NCBI RefSeq assembly: GCF_040829825.1
Contig: NZ_JBFOLH010000002.1
Source: Leadbetterella sp040829825
GTDB lineage: Bacteria > Bacteroidota > Bacteroidia > Cytophagales > Spirosomataceae
Length of the DNA stretch: 64,000 nt
Strand: one strand, 5' to 3'
This document shows positions 1 through 7,862 of the stretch, piece by piece; position 1 is the stretch's first letter, and each line of letters starts with the position of its first letter. Both the position numbers and the translations under genes were made by a program. The notes under the pieces are model-generated. The model was not told the origin of the DNA. It did no database searches and saw only the letters and a program-made list of their open reading frames with translations.

Positions 1-286
1 TAAGCTGGTCTACGTTGGCGGCCAGGAGGTGGGCGTGGGCCGATTTGTGCACGCTCTGCCGGATAACGTAGTTTTCGCGGGGAAGAATATCTTCAATGAT
101 GTTTTCGTCCGGGTGAAAAAGTACCCGGTCGCCCACGGCTATCGGATTGGTGACCTTGAGATTTTTGATCTTGAATTTGCCTTTCAGACGGCATGAGACC
201 ATCTGGCCGGCCTGCAGGTCTTTGACCTCATACCAGCTGCCCGTTGACCGGAAAACAATCCCTTCTCTAAGTTCCAAATCCGCCAT
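1..286 (-). CDS. rsgA: Ribosome small-subunit-dependent GTPase RsgA, N-terminal part (runs off left edge)
   Basis: Reading leftward from the ATG at 284-286 gives 95 residues with no stop before the window edge. The peptide has the pattern of the RsgA/YjeQ N-terminal OB fold: the stretch CRLKGKFKIK, then TNPIAVGDRV, then LPRENYVIRQS and the end of the domain at AANVDQL. RsgA is a circularly permuted GTPase that acts late in 30S subunit maturation. Only the OB domain is inside the window; the G domain and zinc finger lie outside. The identification rests on these linked motifs and is strong for the family. Confidence 0.88.
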   Translation of the reverse strand, partial: MADLELREGIVFRSTGSWYEVKDLQAGQMVSCRLKGKFKIKNLKVTNPIAVGDRVLFHPDENIIEDILPRENYVIRQSVHKSAHAHLLAANVDQL

Positions 287-485
287 TTTTTCGCAAAGCT
301 ATGATATTTATTTGAGGTTATGGAAAATAGTGCACGGGTACCTTAAAAACTTAAAAAAAACTTAAGAGTTTTCAGGCGTGTTTCCGATAGCAATTTTGAG
401 CCGGTTTGTTGGAATAATACTACTGTTTTTCTGTTTTTTGAGAAAAATGTAACCTCAGAATGATATTTTTTACCGTATACTAAAT

Positions 486-507
486 TTTAAGGTAAATTTA
501 AGGTCCC
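486..507. promoter_or_regulatory. 11-bp-spaced direct repeat TTTAAGGT (possible OmpR-family regulator site)
   Basis: TTTAAGGT occurs at 486-493 and again at 497-504, exactly 11 bp apart, about 65 bp before the small ORF at 570. The same octamer occurs at 22048-22055 as the third unit of an 11-bp repeat series next to an OmpR-type two-component system. OmpR-family regulators commonly bind tandem half-sites with this spacing. Function is inferred from spacing and recurrence only. Confidence 0.4.
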
Positions 508-569
508 AGAGGGAGGAAATTTGCGGCTTTGGCGTTATCTTAGCATAACAACAAAATGAGCTTACAATT

Positions 570-689
570 ATGAAAAAGGGATTCCTGTTTGGTATTGCTG
601 CGCTGGCAGTAGGAGTAGTGGTGTACACATTGGGTAATAAAAAAGTAAAGACTGGTTTTTACCCGGGAAAAGCGGTTTATAAGTACTGA
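570..689 (+). CDS. Possible 39-residue single-pass membrane protein
   Basis: An ATG at 570 opens a 39-codon frame ending at TGA 687-689. The product begins MKKGF, then has a hydrophobic stretch at about residues 5-21 (LFGIAALAVGVVVYTLG), then a short basic, tyrosine-rich tail ending in AVYKY. The positive N-terminus, one helix and polar tail suit a small inner-membrane protein. I recognise no family. It is isolated in a roughly 850-bp region between rsgA and an enoyl-CoA hydratase gene. The direct repeat at 486-507 lies upstream, and a weak -7-like element (TATCTTAG, 536-543) lies 26 bp before the start. It could be a chance frame; length and composition alone do not settle it. Confidence 0.42.
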   Translation: MKKGFLFGIAALAVGVVVYTLGNKKVKTGFYPGKAVYKY

Positions 690-838
690 TGGTCGTTCTA
701 CGTGATTCCTGGCAGGATTTCCTGTGGCGGTTACGTGGGTAAACTTCAAAAACGGAGAATCCGAAGGATTCAAATGTTTATAGCCAGTAGTGTTAAGATG
801 ATTATCCGGCCCCGAAGGGGTCGGATCTGAATGCCGCG

Positions 839-1019
839 CCTGGTTCTCGACTACGCTCGAGCTGACACGTAGCGGCCGCCATTTGTCAGTTCGAGCGTAG
901 TCGAGAACCAGGCGTAGTCGAGAACCGGGCACAGTCGGGAACCAAAAGCATAACTTAAGACCCCGTTCTAACCAGGAACCAGGCGTAATCAATAACCAAA
1001 AGCGTAGCCGGAAACCCGG
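839..1019. repeat. Palindromic intergenic repeat with a decaying 17-bp tandem tail (copy 1)
   Basis: Two 29-bp arms, 839-867 and 884-912, are inverted copies with one mismatch around a 16-bp loop. The outer part reads GGTTCTCGACTACGCTCG and the inner part ends CTGACA. From the right arm onward a 17-bp unit ending in GTCGAGAACC repeats and degrades: a clear unit at 912-928, a divergent one at 929-944, then AACC-led remnants to about 1019. A second copy of the family is at 40796-40898. The transcript would form a very stable hairpin. No function is known to me. Confidence 0.85.
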
Positions 1020-1135
1020 GTTTTTTCTCTCCTGAATTGTTCATTACGCCTGAGAGCCTTCCAATTAAAAATCCTTCCAACCCTGCCCACCTTTCGGCAC
1101 TTTTAAGTATTTTTGAATTCATTCAACAACAACTC

Positions 1136-1912
1136 ATGTTTAATACGATCGTATTTGAAAAAAGAGACCGGAAAGCGTATATCATGTTTAACCGGCCGGA
1201 CACCCATCACGCGCTGAGCCGGGAAATGCTTACGGAGCTGACCGCGGCTGTCCGGGAATGTGCCCTTGATGAAGAGATACGGGTAGTGATCCTGTCGGGA
1301 GGTCGTGAAAAAGCTTTTTCTTCCGGAGCGGATCTCAAAGAAGGCCTGGCGGATACCCGCCTGGGAAATGTGCTGAAAGAAGTCTATAACCCGCTGATTC
1401 TCGGGTTACGCGGACTGAAGAAACCGGTGATCTGCCGCATGAACGGACTGGCCGCCGGTGCCGGGATGTCGCTGGCGCTGGCCTGCGATGTGATCATTGC
1501 AGCCGACGATGCCTATTTTTCCGAACTTTTTGTAGGCATAGGCCTCATGCCCGATGCCGGATCTATGTTTTTCCTGCCCCGGCTGATTGGTCCGTTACGG
1601 GCATTTGAGCTGTGCAGCACCGGCCGGAAAGTGTATATGGAAGAGGCCGTGCAGATCGGGCTGGTGAATAAGGCCGTGCCGAAAGATCAGCTGGATGCCG
1701 AAGTGGAGGCCCTGGCCGACCGGTATGCGTCAGCCGCTACCCAAAGCATCGGCATCATGAAGCAGGTGCTGAACCAGTCGTTCAACAAAGACCTGGAAGA
1801 GGTACTTCACCTGGAGGCCGAAGGACAGACCATCTGCGGCCAGACCGAAGACTTTGCGGAGGGCGTAATGGCTTTCCTGACCAAGCGACAGCCGGTTTTT
1901 AAGGGAAAATGA
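1136..1912 (+). CDS. Enoyl-CoA hydratase/isomerase family protein
   Basis: The 258-residue product is a crotonase-fold enzyme, normally acting on CoA thioesters in beta-oxidation or amino acid breakdown. It shows the CoA-binding and oxyanion region EKAFSSGADLKE (about residues 58-69) and the second oxyanion loop MNGLAAGAGMSLALACD. In the ELFVGIGLMPDAG segment the usual second catalytic Glu position holds Asp, so hydratase versus isomerase activity is uncertain. The frame stays open upstream to a TTG at 1037, but that extension is not like the family; the ATG at 1136 gives standard length and begins at MFNTIVFEKRD. It stands alone before glnS. Substrate is not determinable from sequence. Confidence 0.85.
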   Translation: MFNTIVFEKRDRKAYIMFNRPDTHHALSREMLTELTAAVRECALDEEIRVVILSGGREKAFSSGADLKEGLADTRLGNVLKEVYNPLILGLRGLKKPVICRMNGLAAGAGMSLALACDVIIAADDAYFSELFVGIGLMPDAGSMFFLPRLIGPLRAFELCSTGRKVYMEEAVQIGLVNKAVPKDQLDAEVEALADRYASAATQSIGIMKQVLNQSFNKDLEEVLHLEAEGQTICGQTEDFAEGVMAFLTKRQPVFKGK

Positions 1913-1954
1913 GTTTTTATAGGGGAAATGTTAAGAAACACTTTGCCAAAATAA

Positions 1955-1962
1955 TAAATTTG
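1955..1962 (+). promoter_or_regulatory. Bacteroidota -7 element TAAATTTG upstream of glnS
   Basis: TAAATTTG matches the Bacteroidota -7 consensus TAnnTTTG exactly and lies 23 bp before the glnS ATG. No well-spaced -33 TTTG is present; the TTTG at 1942-1945 is too close. Confidence 0.4.
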
Positions 1963-1985
1963 CAAAAAAAATCAATATACGTTGT

Positions 1986-3644
1986 ATGTCAGAGGAAGGG
2001 AAGGAGAGGAGTCTCAATTTTATAGAAGAAATAGTAGAACGGGATCTGGAAAACAGTATCCATGCCGGACGGGTGCTGACCCGTTTCCCGCCGGAACCCA
2101 ACGGGTATCTCCATATCGGTCATGCCAAGTCGATTTGTCTTAACTTCGGACTGGCCCGGAAATATGGTGGCGGCACCAACCTTCGTTTTGACGATACCAA
2201 TCCCGTGACGGAAGATACCGAATACGTAGATTCTATCAAAAATGACGTAAAATGGCTGGGGTTTGACTGGGTGAATGAATTTTATGCCTCCGATTACTTT
2301 GATGAGCTGTACGCTTTTGCCCGGCAGCTGATCAGAGACGGACTGGCCTATGTAGACGACAGCACATCGGAAGAAATGGCCCTGCTGAAAGGCACGCCTG
2401 CTGTTCCGGGCAAAGACAGCCCTTACCGCAGCAGGACCGTGGAAGAAAACATGGATCTCTTTGAGCGGATGGCTGCGGGAGAATTCCCGGAAGGAAGCCG
2501 GGTGCTGAGGGCAAAAATAGATATGGCGTCCAGCAATATGCTGATGCGTGACCCCATCATTTACCGGATAAAATTTGCAGAACACCATAGAACCGGCGAT
2601 AAGTGGAAGGTTTACCCTATGTATGATTTTGCCCACGGGCAGTCGGATTCTATTGAGCATATCACGCATTCCATATGTACCCTGGAGTTTGTTTCGCACC
2701 GCGAGCTTTACGACTGGTTCATTGCAAAGCTGGGTATTTTCCCTTCTAAACAGTACGAATTTGCCCGCCTGAACATGACCTATACCGTGATGAGCAAAAG
2801 AAAGCTCCTCCAATTGGTGAACGAAAAGCACGTTTCAGGTTGGGATGACCCCCGGATGCCTACTATTTCGGGCATGCGGCGGCGGGGATATACCCCGAAG
2901 TCGATCCGTGATTTTGCAGAGCGGATAGGTGTACAGAAGCGGGACAACCTGATCGATGTAAGCCTGCTGGAGTTTTTTGTGCGGGAAGATCTGAACCGCG
3001 TGGCCATCCGGGTGATGGCGGTCTTTGAGCCTTTGAAGGTGGTAATTACCAACTGGCCTGAAGACAAAACCGAGGTTTGCCGGGTAGAAAATAACCCGGA
3101 AGACCCAGAAAGCGGGTATCGAGAGATCAACTTCGGGAAGGAAATTTATATAGAAGCAGGCGACTTCATGGAAGAGCCACCGGCCAAGTATTTCAGGCTG
3201 AAGCCGGGAGGAGCCGTGCGCTTAAAAGGGGCCTATATCATTCAATGCGATGAAGTGATCAAGGCAGACGACGGCCGGATCACCGAGCTGCGGTGCTCTT
3301 ATATTGAAAATTCAAAAAGCGGGGAAGACGTAAGCGGCATGAAAGTCAAAGGAGTGATTCATTGGGTGAATGCGGCTGAGGCAGCAGAAGCCGAGGTTCG
3401 CCTGTACGACCGCCTGTTCAAGGCAGAGAACCCGGCGGCAGAAGAAGGAGATTTTAAGGATTTTATCAACGAGAATTCGCTGACGGTAGTGAAAGCCCTG
3501 GTAGAACCGTCCCTGTTAAAGGCCAGCCCGGAAAACAAATACCAGTTTATACGGAACGGTTATTTTGTGGCGGATCCTGACAGCCAACCGCCCCATAAGC
3601 TGATTTTCAATAAGACCGTTGGTCTGAAAGACAGCTGGAAATGA
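1986..3644 (+). CDS. glnS: Glutaminyl-tRNA synthetase
   Basis: This 552-residue class I synthetase charges tRNA-Gln directly with glutamine. The HIGH-type signature appears as PPEPNGYLHIGHAKS near residues 34-48, and the KMSKS-type loop as VMSKRKLL near residue 270. GlnRS rather than GluRS is indicated by length close to E. coli GlnRS (554 residues), by the FDDTNP motif after the HIGH region, and by the two C-terminal beta-barrel anticodon-binding domains ending with the VADPDSQPPHKLIFNKTV block typical of GlnRS. The ATG at 1986 follows an AT-rich leader and a -7 element. A compact palindrome overlaps its stop codon and probably ends the transcript. It appears monocistronic. Confidence 0.97.
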   Translation: MSEEGKERSLNFIEEIVERDLENSIHAGRVLTRFPPEPNGYLHIGHAKSICLNFGLARKYGGGTNLRFDDTNPVTEDTEYVDSIKNDVKWLGFDWVNEFYASDYFDELYAFARQLIRDGLAYVDDSTSEEMALLKGTPAVPGKDSPYRSRTVEENMDLFERMAAGEFPEGSRVLRAKIDMASSNMLMRDPIIYRIKFAEHHRTGDKWKVYPMYDFAHGQSDSIEHITHSICTLEFVSHRELYDWFIAKLGIFPSKQYEFARLNMTYTVMSKRKLLQLVNEKHVSGWDDPRMPTISGMRRRGYTPKSIRDFAERIGVQKRDNLIDVSLLEFFVREDLNRVAIRVMAVFEPLKVVITNWPEDKTEVCRVENNPEDPESGYREINFGKEIYIEAGDFMEEPPAKYFRLKPGGAVRLKGAYIIQCDEVIKADDGRITELRCSYIENSKSGEDVSGMKVKGVIHWVNAAEAAEAEVRLYDRLFKAENPAAEEGDFKDFINENSLTVVKALVEPSLLKASPENKYQFIRNGYFVADPDSQPPHKLIFNKTVGLKDSWK

Positions 3645-3670
3645 GGCCCCGGGCCTCATTTCCTGTTTTT
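3640..3670 (+). terminator. Intrinsic terminator after glnS
   Basis: A 10-bp perfect stem (AATGAGGCCC, 3640-3649, paired with 3651-3660) overlaps the glnS stop codon, and a TTTTT run follows at 3666-3670. The single-base loop means some inner pairs must open. Confidence 0.65.
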
Positions 3671-3754
3671 AGCTCAGACCAGTCAAATGATTTCATGCCG
3701 GTGTACGTTGTAAACGCAAAAAAACAGCAGGAATAGTTCCCTGTGCTGAGATTT

Positions 3755-4960
3755 TTATCTGCCGAAGCACCACCACCGGGAAAGGGGATGCTCTTGTCCT
3801 TTCAGGAAATCAGATACCATTTCCATGCCGGTGACCGAGAAGGTAATCCCGTTACCGCCCATGCCTAATACAAAATAAGCACCGGGGAAATCGGGGTGCT
3901 CGCCGATATACGGGAGGCCGTCTTTGGTTTCGCCGAAGGTGCCGGCCCAGGCAAAGTCGGTCCGGAAAGCAACTCCGGGAAACAGCTTTTCAAAAATCTG
4001 CTCCAGGCGCTTTTTCTTTTCGGTGATCGACTGGTCTCTTTTCTGGGGATTCTGGAATTCGTCGTCTTCTCCGCCTATCAGGATGCGGTGGTCATCGGTA
4101 GTTCGCATGTAAATGTACGGGTCACCGGTATCCCAGATCAGGGTTTCAGAGATCTTATCGGGCTTTTCAATGAAGGGCTCGCTCACAATGGCGTAGCTGC
4201 TCAGCAGGTCTACAAACTTCTCCGGGATGATCTCCGTGCTTTCAAAGCCGTTGCAATAGATGATCTTCGCGGCTTTGACTTTGTTGCCGTATTGCGTGGT
4301 AGCCACAATTCCCTTTTTACCGTATTTTACCCCCGTGATCTCTGTTTTGTCGTATACATCGAGCCCGTTTTTAAGGTTGTAGTAGAGCAGGTCATGGGCC
4401 AGGCGGAAAGCATCGATACTACCGCCCTGGTAGGTGAGTATGCCTCCGTGCGAGCCGGCCAGGTCAAACCGTTCCCTGATTTCGTCGGCTTCGAGCCAAT
4501 CGCCCCTGAAGCCGTGCTTCAGCCGGGTTTCGTGCTCTTTTTTCAGATCGGGCACATCCTTTTTGTATTTGGCATACAGCAGGGAGTTCTTCTTTTTAAA
4601 TCCGCAGGCCGACTTTACCTTTTTGGCGAGCCTGCCTAAGGTATCTATGGAGTCGTAACAGGCCCGGTAGCTGGCTACAGCTCCTTCTTCACCGATCATG
4701 CCGATGAGCTCCCAGAGCGGGGTATCCACTTCATACTGCAGCATGGAGGTGGTGGCAGAAGAGCTCCCGTTGGCAATTTCCCGCCTGTCGGCCAGTACGG
4801 TCCGGTAACCATCTTTTACACATTGGTGCGCTATAAGGCTGCCGGTGATTCCTGAACCTATGATCAGGATGTCGGTGCTGATATCTTCCGCTAAGGAAGG
4901 ATAGGAGGCGATCAGGCCGTTTTTAACTAGCCAGAACGGTTCGTTAGAGGTGAGTTTCAT
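3755..4960 (-). CDS. FAD-dependent oxidoreductase, DAO (D-amino-acid oxidase-like) family
   Basis: The 401-residue protein has a Rossmann dinucleotide motif, IIGSGITGSLIAH, at about residues 32-44, followed by the ADRREIANGSSSATT segment that commonly contacts the FAD in DAO-type enzymes. A C-terminal block, GLPYIGEHPDFPGAYFVLGMGGNG, matches the second FAD-contacting region of the family. Such enzymes oxidise amines or amino acids to imines with release of peroxide or electron transfer. The true substrate (amino acid, glycine, or secondary amine) is not visible. It is transcribed leftward, separated by a terminator from the M16 peptidase gene upstream, so it is probably its own unit. Confidence 0.85.
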   Translation of the reverse strand: MKLTSNEPFWLVKNGLIASYPSLAEDISTDILIIGSGITGSLIAHQCVKDGYRTVLADRREIANGSSSATTSMLQYEVDTPLWELIGMIGEEGAVASYRACYDSIDTLGRLAKKVKSACGFKKKNSLLYAKYKKDVPDLKKEHETRLKHGFRGDWLEADEIRERFDLAGSHGGILTYQGGSIDAFRLAHDLLYYNLKNGLDVYDKTEITGVKYGKKGIVATTQYGNKVKAAKIIYCNGFESTEIIPEKFVDLLSSYAIVSEPFIEKPDKISETLIWDTGDPYIYMRTTDDHRILIGGEDDEFQNPQKRDQSITEKKKRLEQIFEKLFPGVAFRTDFAWAGTFGETKDGLPYIGEHPDFPGAYFVLGMGGNGITFSVTGMEMVSDFLKGQEHPLSRWWCFGR

Positions 4961-5003
4961 GTGGTTAAAATATTTGTTTTACCGAAGTTAGTGAAGAATA
5001 AAT

Positions 5004-5031
5004 AAAAAGCCACCCCGAAAGGTGGCTTTTT
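5004..5031 (-). terminator. Terminator after the M16 peptidase gene
   Basis: Stem AAAAAGCCACC / GGTGGCTTTTT around a 6-base loop. It is symmetrical and could work in both directions; it lies 13 bp past the stop codon of the leftward peptidase gene. Confidence 0.8.
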
Positions 5032-5043
5032 ATTGAAGACGGG

Positions 5044-7764
5044 TCAATCTTTTTTCCCGAAATCGCCGGCATAGAGGAATACCATCTTGTCGGCGGAAAT
5101 GTATTTTTTGAGTGCCGCATTGACCTGGTCAAGGGTCAGGGCATTGATCCTGGCTTCCAGCGCATCATACTCTTCCAGGGGAACGCCCAGGTAAAGCAGG
5201 GTATTGATCAGCGTGCCTGCCAGGAAGCCGTCGTTGCCCAGCGAGGTCTTCCGTACGGTGCTCCAGCTTTTTTTGTTGGCATCCAGCTCCTCCTGGGTGA
5301 ATCCTGTGCTCAATGCTTTACGGACCTCATCTTTGATGGCTTCATCTACTTTTTCCTGGAATTTAGGGTTATAGAACGCATAAACGCCCCAGTATGCCGC
5401 TTTGTTGTCGTAAGGAACGTTGATGAACGACCCTGCCCCGTAGCTGATCCCTTCGTTTTCCCTGAGCCGGGTAGGGATCCGGGCGGTCAGGAAGCCGCCG
5501 CTTCCCAGGATGGCGTCTACCATTACCAGCGCCGGGTAATCGGGTGAGGTTCTGTCCAGCTCAAAATTCATTTGCACCATTACGGCACCGTTTTCCTTAT
5601 CCGGGGTGTTTACCTTTTCCGTACTGTATTTGGTAGCAAAATAGGTAGGCTGAACTTTAACGTATTTGTCTTTGGTTGTCCAGTTGCCGAAAGTACTCTT
5701 TACAAGGTTTTCCACTTTGGCTCCGCTCAGCCCGCTTACCACCGTTCCGTAGCCGTTATTGGCGCCCAGGGTCTTGTACAGCTCTTTAATCTGGGCCAGG
5801 GTTACCTTGTTTAAGGCTTCTATCTGCTCATCCGGTGTAGCGGTATAGTAAATGTGGCCTTTGGGGTATTGTGAGGTTCTCCTGCCGATCTGCCCGAATG
5901 CAATGGACTGCGGGTCATTCCTGGAAGCCTCTATGCCTGTTTTGTTCTCTTCTATGGTTTTTTTGAACTCGGCTTCCGGGAAGGTAGCATGGGTCAGTAT
6001 ATCTTTCAGGAGGTTCATCACCGGTTCAAACTGATCTTCATACGAGCTTACATTGACCACCAGCGACTGCCCGCTGAAGCCAACAGAGATCTGTGATTTG
6101 AGCCGGTCCAGCTCATCCTGGATCTGCTCTTTGGTACGCGTGGTGGTCCCGGCTTTCAGCAGGGAGGCCAGCACCGACTTTACTTCGTTTTTGCCATTAA
6201 GCGACTCTGCCGTACCTATGGGGAAACGAAAAGCCGACACTACCTTTTTACCTTTAATAGACTTGTTCAGGTAGGCGTACTTCATGCCGTTAGGCAGCTT
6301 GCCGGTAGTCAGGTTTTTGCTGATATTCGGAATGGAGGCCTCGAATTCGGCCAGGGCTGCCTCTTCAGCCCTGCCCTTGTAGTTTTGGGTTAGCGCTACG
6401 ATCTCCTCATCGGGGTATTCTTTGGATCTGGCTCTTTCGGCATCTTTTTCCGGGATAAAAACACCCAGGGTACGGTTAGCCGGGATAAAATACTTTTTAG
6501 CTACCCGCCGGATGTCATCGAGGGTGAGCTGCTCTACGGCATCGCGGTACAGGAAACCCAGGCGGTAATCTCCGGCCCCCACGATCTCGGTGAGGTTAAC
6601 GGTCATACCGATGGTATTGTTCTTAATATTTTCCAGCTGCTTCAGGAGCTTCGATCTGGCCCGGCTGAGGTCCTGTTCCGTAAAATTAATTTTCGGAATG
6701 TTGTCCAGCTCGGTAACGAAGATTTTCCGGGCTTCTTCCAGGCTCTTGTCTTTGGCTACGGTAACGCTCAGGTACAGGAAGCCGGGGTCACGGAGATTGG
6801 GTTGCCAGCCCGTAACGCCGGTGGCTTTGTGCGAGTCGATCAGGGCTTTGTACAGGTAGCCGGAAGGGTCAGCGGTCAGCATTTCGTTCAGCGCATCAAC
6901 GGCTGCGAAATCTTTGTCGGCAAAGGCAGCCGTATGGTAGGCGGCGGCCACCATCTGCACGTCACCGGCTCTTTTGAGCTCCACGAAGCGCTCGCCGTCC
7001 TGGGCCGGTTCTACGGTATAGGTTTTGTCGAGCACGCGGGCCGGGCGGGGAATCACCGAGAAGTACCGGTTAATATATTCCAGCGCTTTTTTCTCGTCAA
7101 ATTTCCCGCCGATGATCAGCGTGGCATTGTCAGGCTGGTAATATTTTTCATAGAAAACGCGGAGGCGGTCTGCTTTCACACGCTCAATGTCTTCTTTGGA
7201 GCCGATGGTGCTGTTACCGTAATTGTGCCACAGGTAAGCTGTTGAAATGATGCGCTCGTTCAGCACCGCATCCGGGTTGTTTTCACCGATCTCGAATTCG
7301 TTCCTCACCACGGAAAACTCCTTGTCGAGGTCGGCCTGGAGGATGGTGGCATTGATCATCCGGTCAGCCTCCATTTCGATGCTCCACTTCAGGTTTTCGT
7401 CAGTAGAAGGAAACACTTCGTAGTAGTTGGTGCGGTCATACCAGGTGGTACCGTTGGCCTGCCCGCCTTTTTCAGACAGCATTTTTTTGATATCGCCAAG
7501 GTTTTTGGTGCTTTTGAAAAGCATGTGCTCCAGCAGGTGGGCCATCCCTTTCTCACCGTACCCTTCGTGCCTTGAGCCCACTTTATACACAATGTTGACC
7601 ACTACATTGCTTTGGGAGGCATCAGGAATGAGGAGTACCTGCAATCCGTTATCCAGCTTGTATTCTTTAATACCTTCTACAGAGGTAACAAAAACCGGGG
7701 CCTGCTGGGCCTGCAAGGCTATAAAGCCCGCCATCAGCAGGAAAGTCAATAGCGTTTTTCTCAT
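5044..7764 (-). CDS. M16 family zinc metallopeptidase, two-unit fused form
   Basis: A 906-residue protein with an N-terminal signal peptide (MRKTLLTFLLMAGFIALQAQQ). The first M16 unit carries the inverted zinc motif HLLEHMLF (HxxEH), with the third ligand expected in the downstream ENNPDAVLNE helix. The second half (from about residue 470) is another M16 pair, with GISYGAGSF in the substrate-clamp region; it looks catalytically inactive, as in most fused two-half M16B proteins. It likely degrades peptides in the periplasm or at the outer membrane. A TTG twelve bases upstream also keeps the frame, but the ATG at 7764 gives a clean signal peptide. A -7 element lies 26 bp upstream. It is flanked by a terminator and appears monocistronic. 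Confidence 0.93.
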   Translation of the reverse strand: MRKTLLTFLLMAGFIALQAQQAPVFVTSVEGIKEYKLDNGLQVLLIPDASQSNVVVNIVYKVGSRHEGYGEKGMAHLLEHMLFKSTKNLGDIKKMLSEKGGQANGTTWYDRTNYYEVFPSTDENLKWSIEMEADRMINATILQADLDKEFSVVRNEFEIGENNPDAVLNERIISTAYLWHNYGNSTIGSKEDIERVKADRLRVFYEKYYQPDNATLIIGGKFDEKKALEYINRYFSVIPRPARVLDKTYTVEPAQDGERFVELKRAGDVQMVAAAYHTAAFADKDFAAVDALNEMLTADPSGYLYKALIDSHKATGVTGWQPNLRDPGFLYLSVTVAKDKSLEEARKIFVTELDNIPKINFTEQDLSRARSKLLKQLENIKNNTIGMTVNLTEIVGAGDYRLGFLYRDAVEQLTLDDIRRVAKKYFIPANRTLGVFIPEKDAERARSKEYPDEEIVALTQNYKGRAEEAALAEFEASIPNISKNLTTGKLPNGMKYAYLNKSIKGKKVVSAFRFPIGTAESLNGKNEVKSVLASLLKAGTTTRTKEQIQDELDRLKSQISVGFSGQSLVVNVSSYEDQFEPVMNLLKDILTHATFPEAEFKKTIEENKTGIEASRNDPQSIAFGQIGRRTSQYPKGHIYYTATPDEQIEALNKVTLAQIKELYKTLGANNGYGTVVSGLSGAKVENLVKSTFGNWTTKDKYVKVQPTYFATKYSTEKVNTPDKENGAVMVQMNFELDRTSPDYPALVMVDAILGSGGFLTARIPTRLRENEGISYGAGSFINVPYDNKAAYWGVYAFYNPKFQEKVDEAIKDEVRKALSTGFTQEELDANKKSWSTVRKTSLGNDGFLAGTLINTLLYLGVPLEEYDALEARINALTLDQVNAALKKYISADKMVFLYAGDFGKKD

Positions 7765-7789
7765 AGGTTTGTTCAATTGTTTATTTGTT

Positions 7790-7797
7790 CAAATGTA
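7790..7797 (-). promoter_or_regulatory. -7 element TACATTTG upstream of the M16 gene
   Basis: Read leftward the sequence is TACATTTG, an exact TAnnTTTG match 25 bp before the ATG. The -33 region has no clear TTTG. Confidence 0.38.
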
Positions 7798-7862
7798 CTG
7801 TTTTTTCGTTTTCATTCTGACGGTTTCCCGTAAAAATCAGATGAGGCACCGGGCAGGCCCGC

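Noticed and set aside
540..992. A 150-codon leftward open frame upstream of the enoyl-CoA hydratase gene
   Set aside because: It is formed mainly by the palindromic repeat and its tandem tail, overlaps the small rightward ORF, and its translation is low-complexity with no family pattern.
1037..1135. N-terminal extension of the enoyl-CoA hydratase from a TTG
   Set aside because: The extra 33 residues are unlike the family and cover the likely leader region; the ATG at 1136 gives the standard length.
1942..1962. A full -33/-7 promoter before glnS using TTTG at 1942
   Set aside because: The spacing between TTTG and TAAATTTG is only 9 bp, much shorter than the usual 17-23; only the -7 element is kept.
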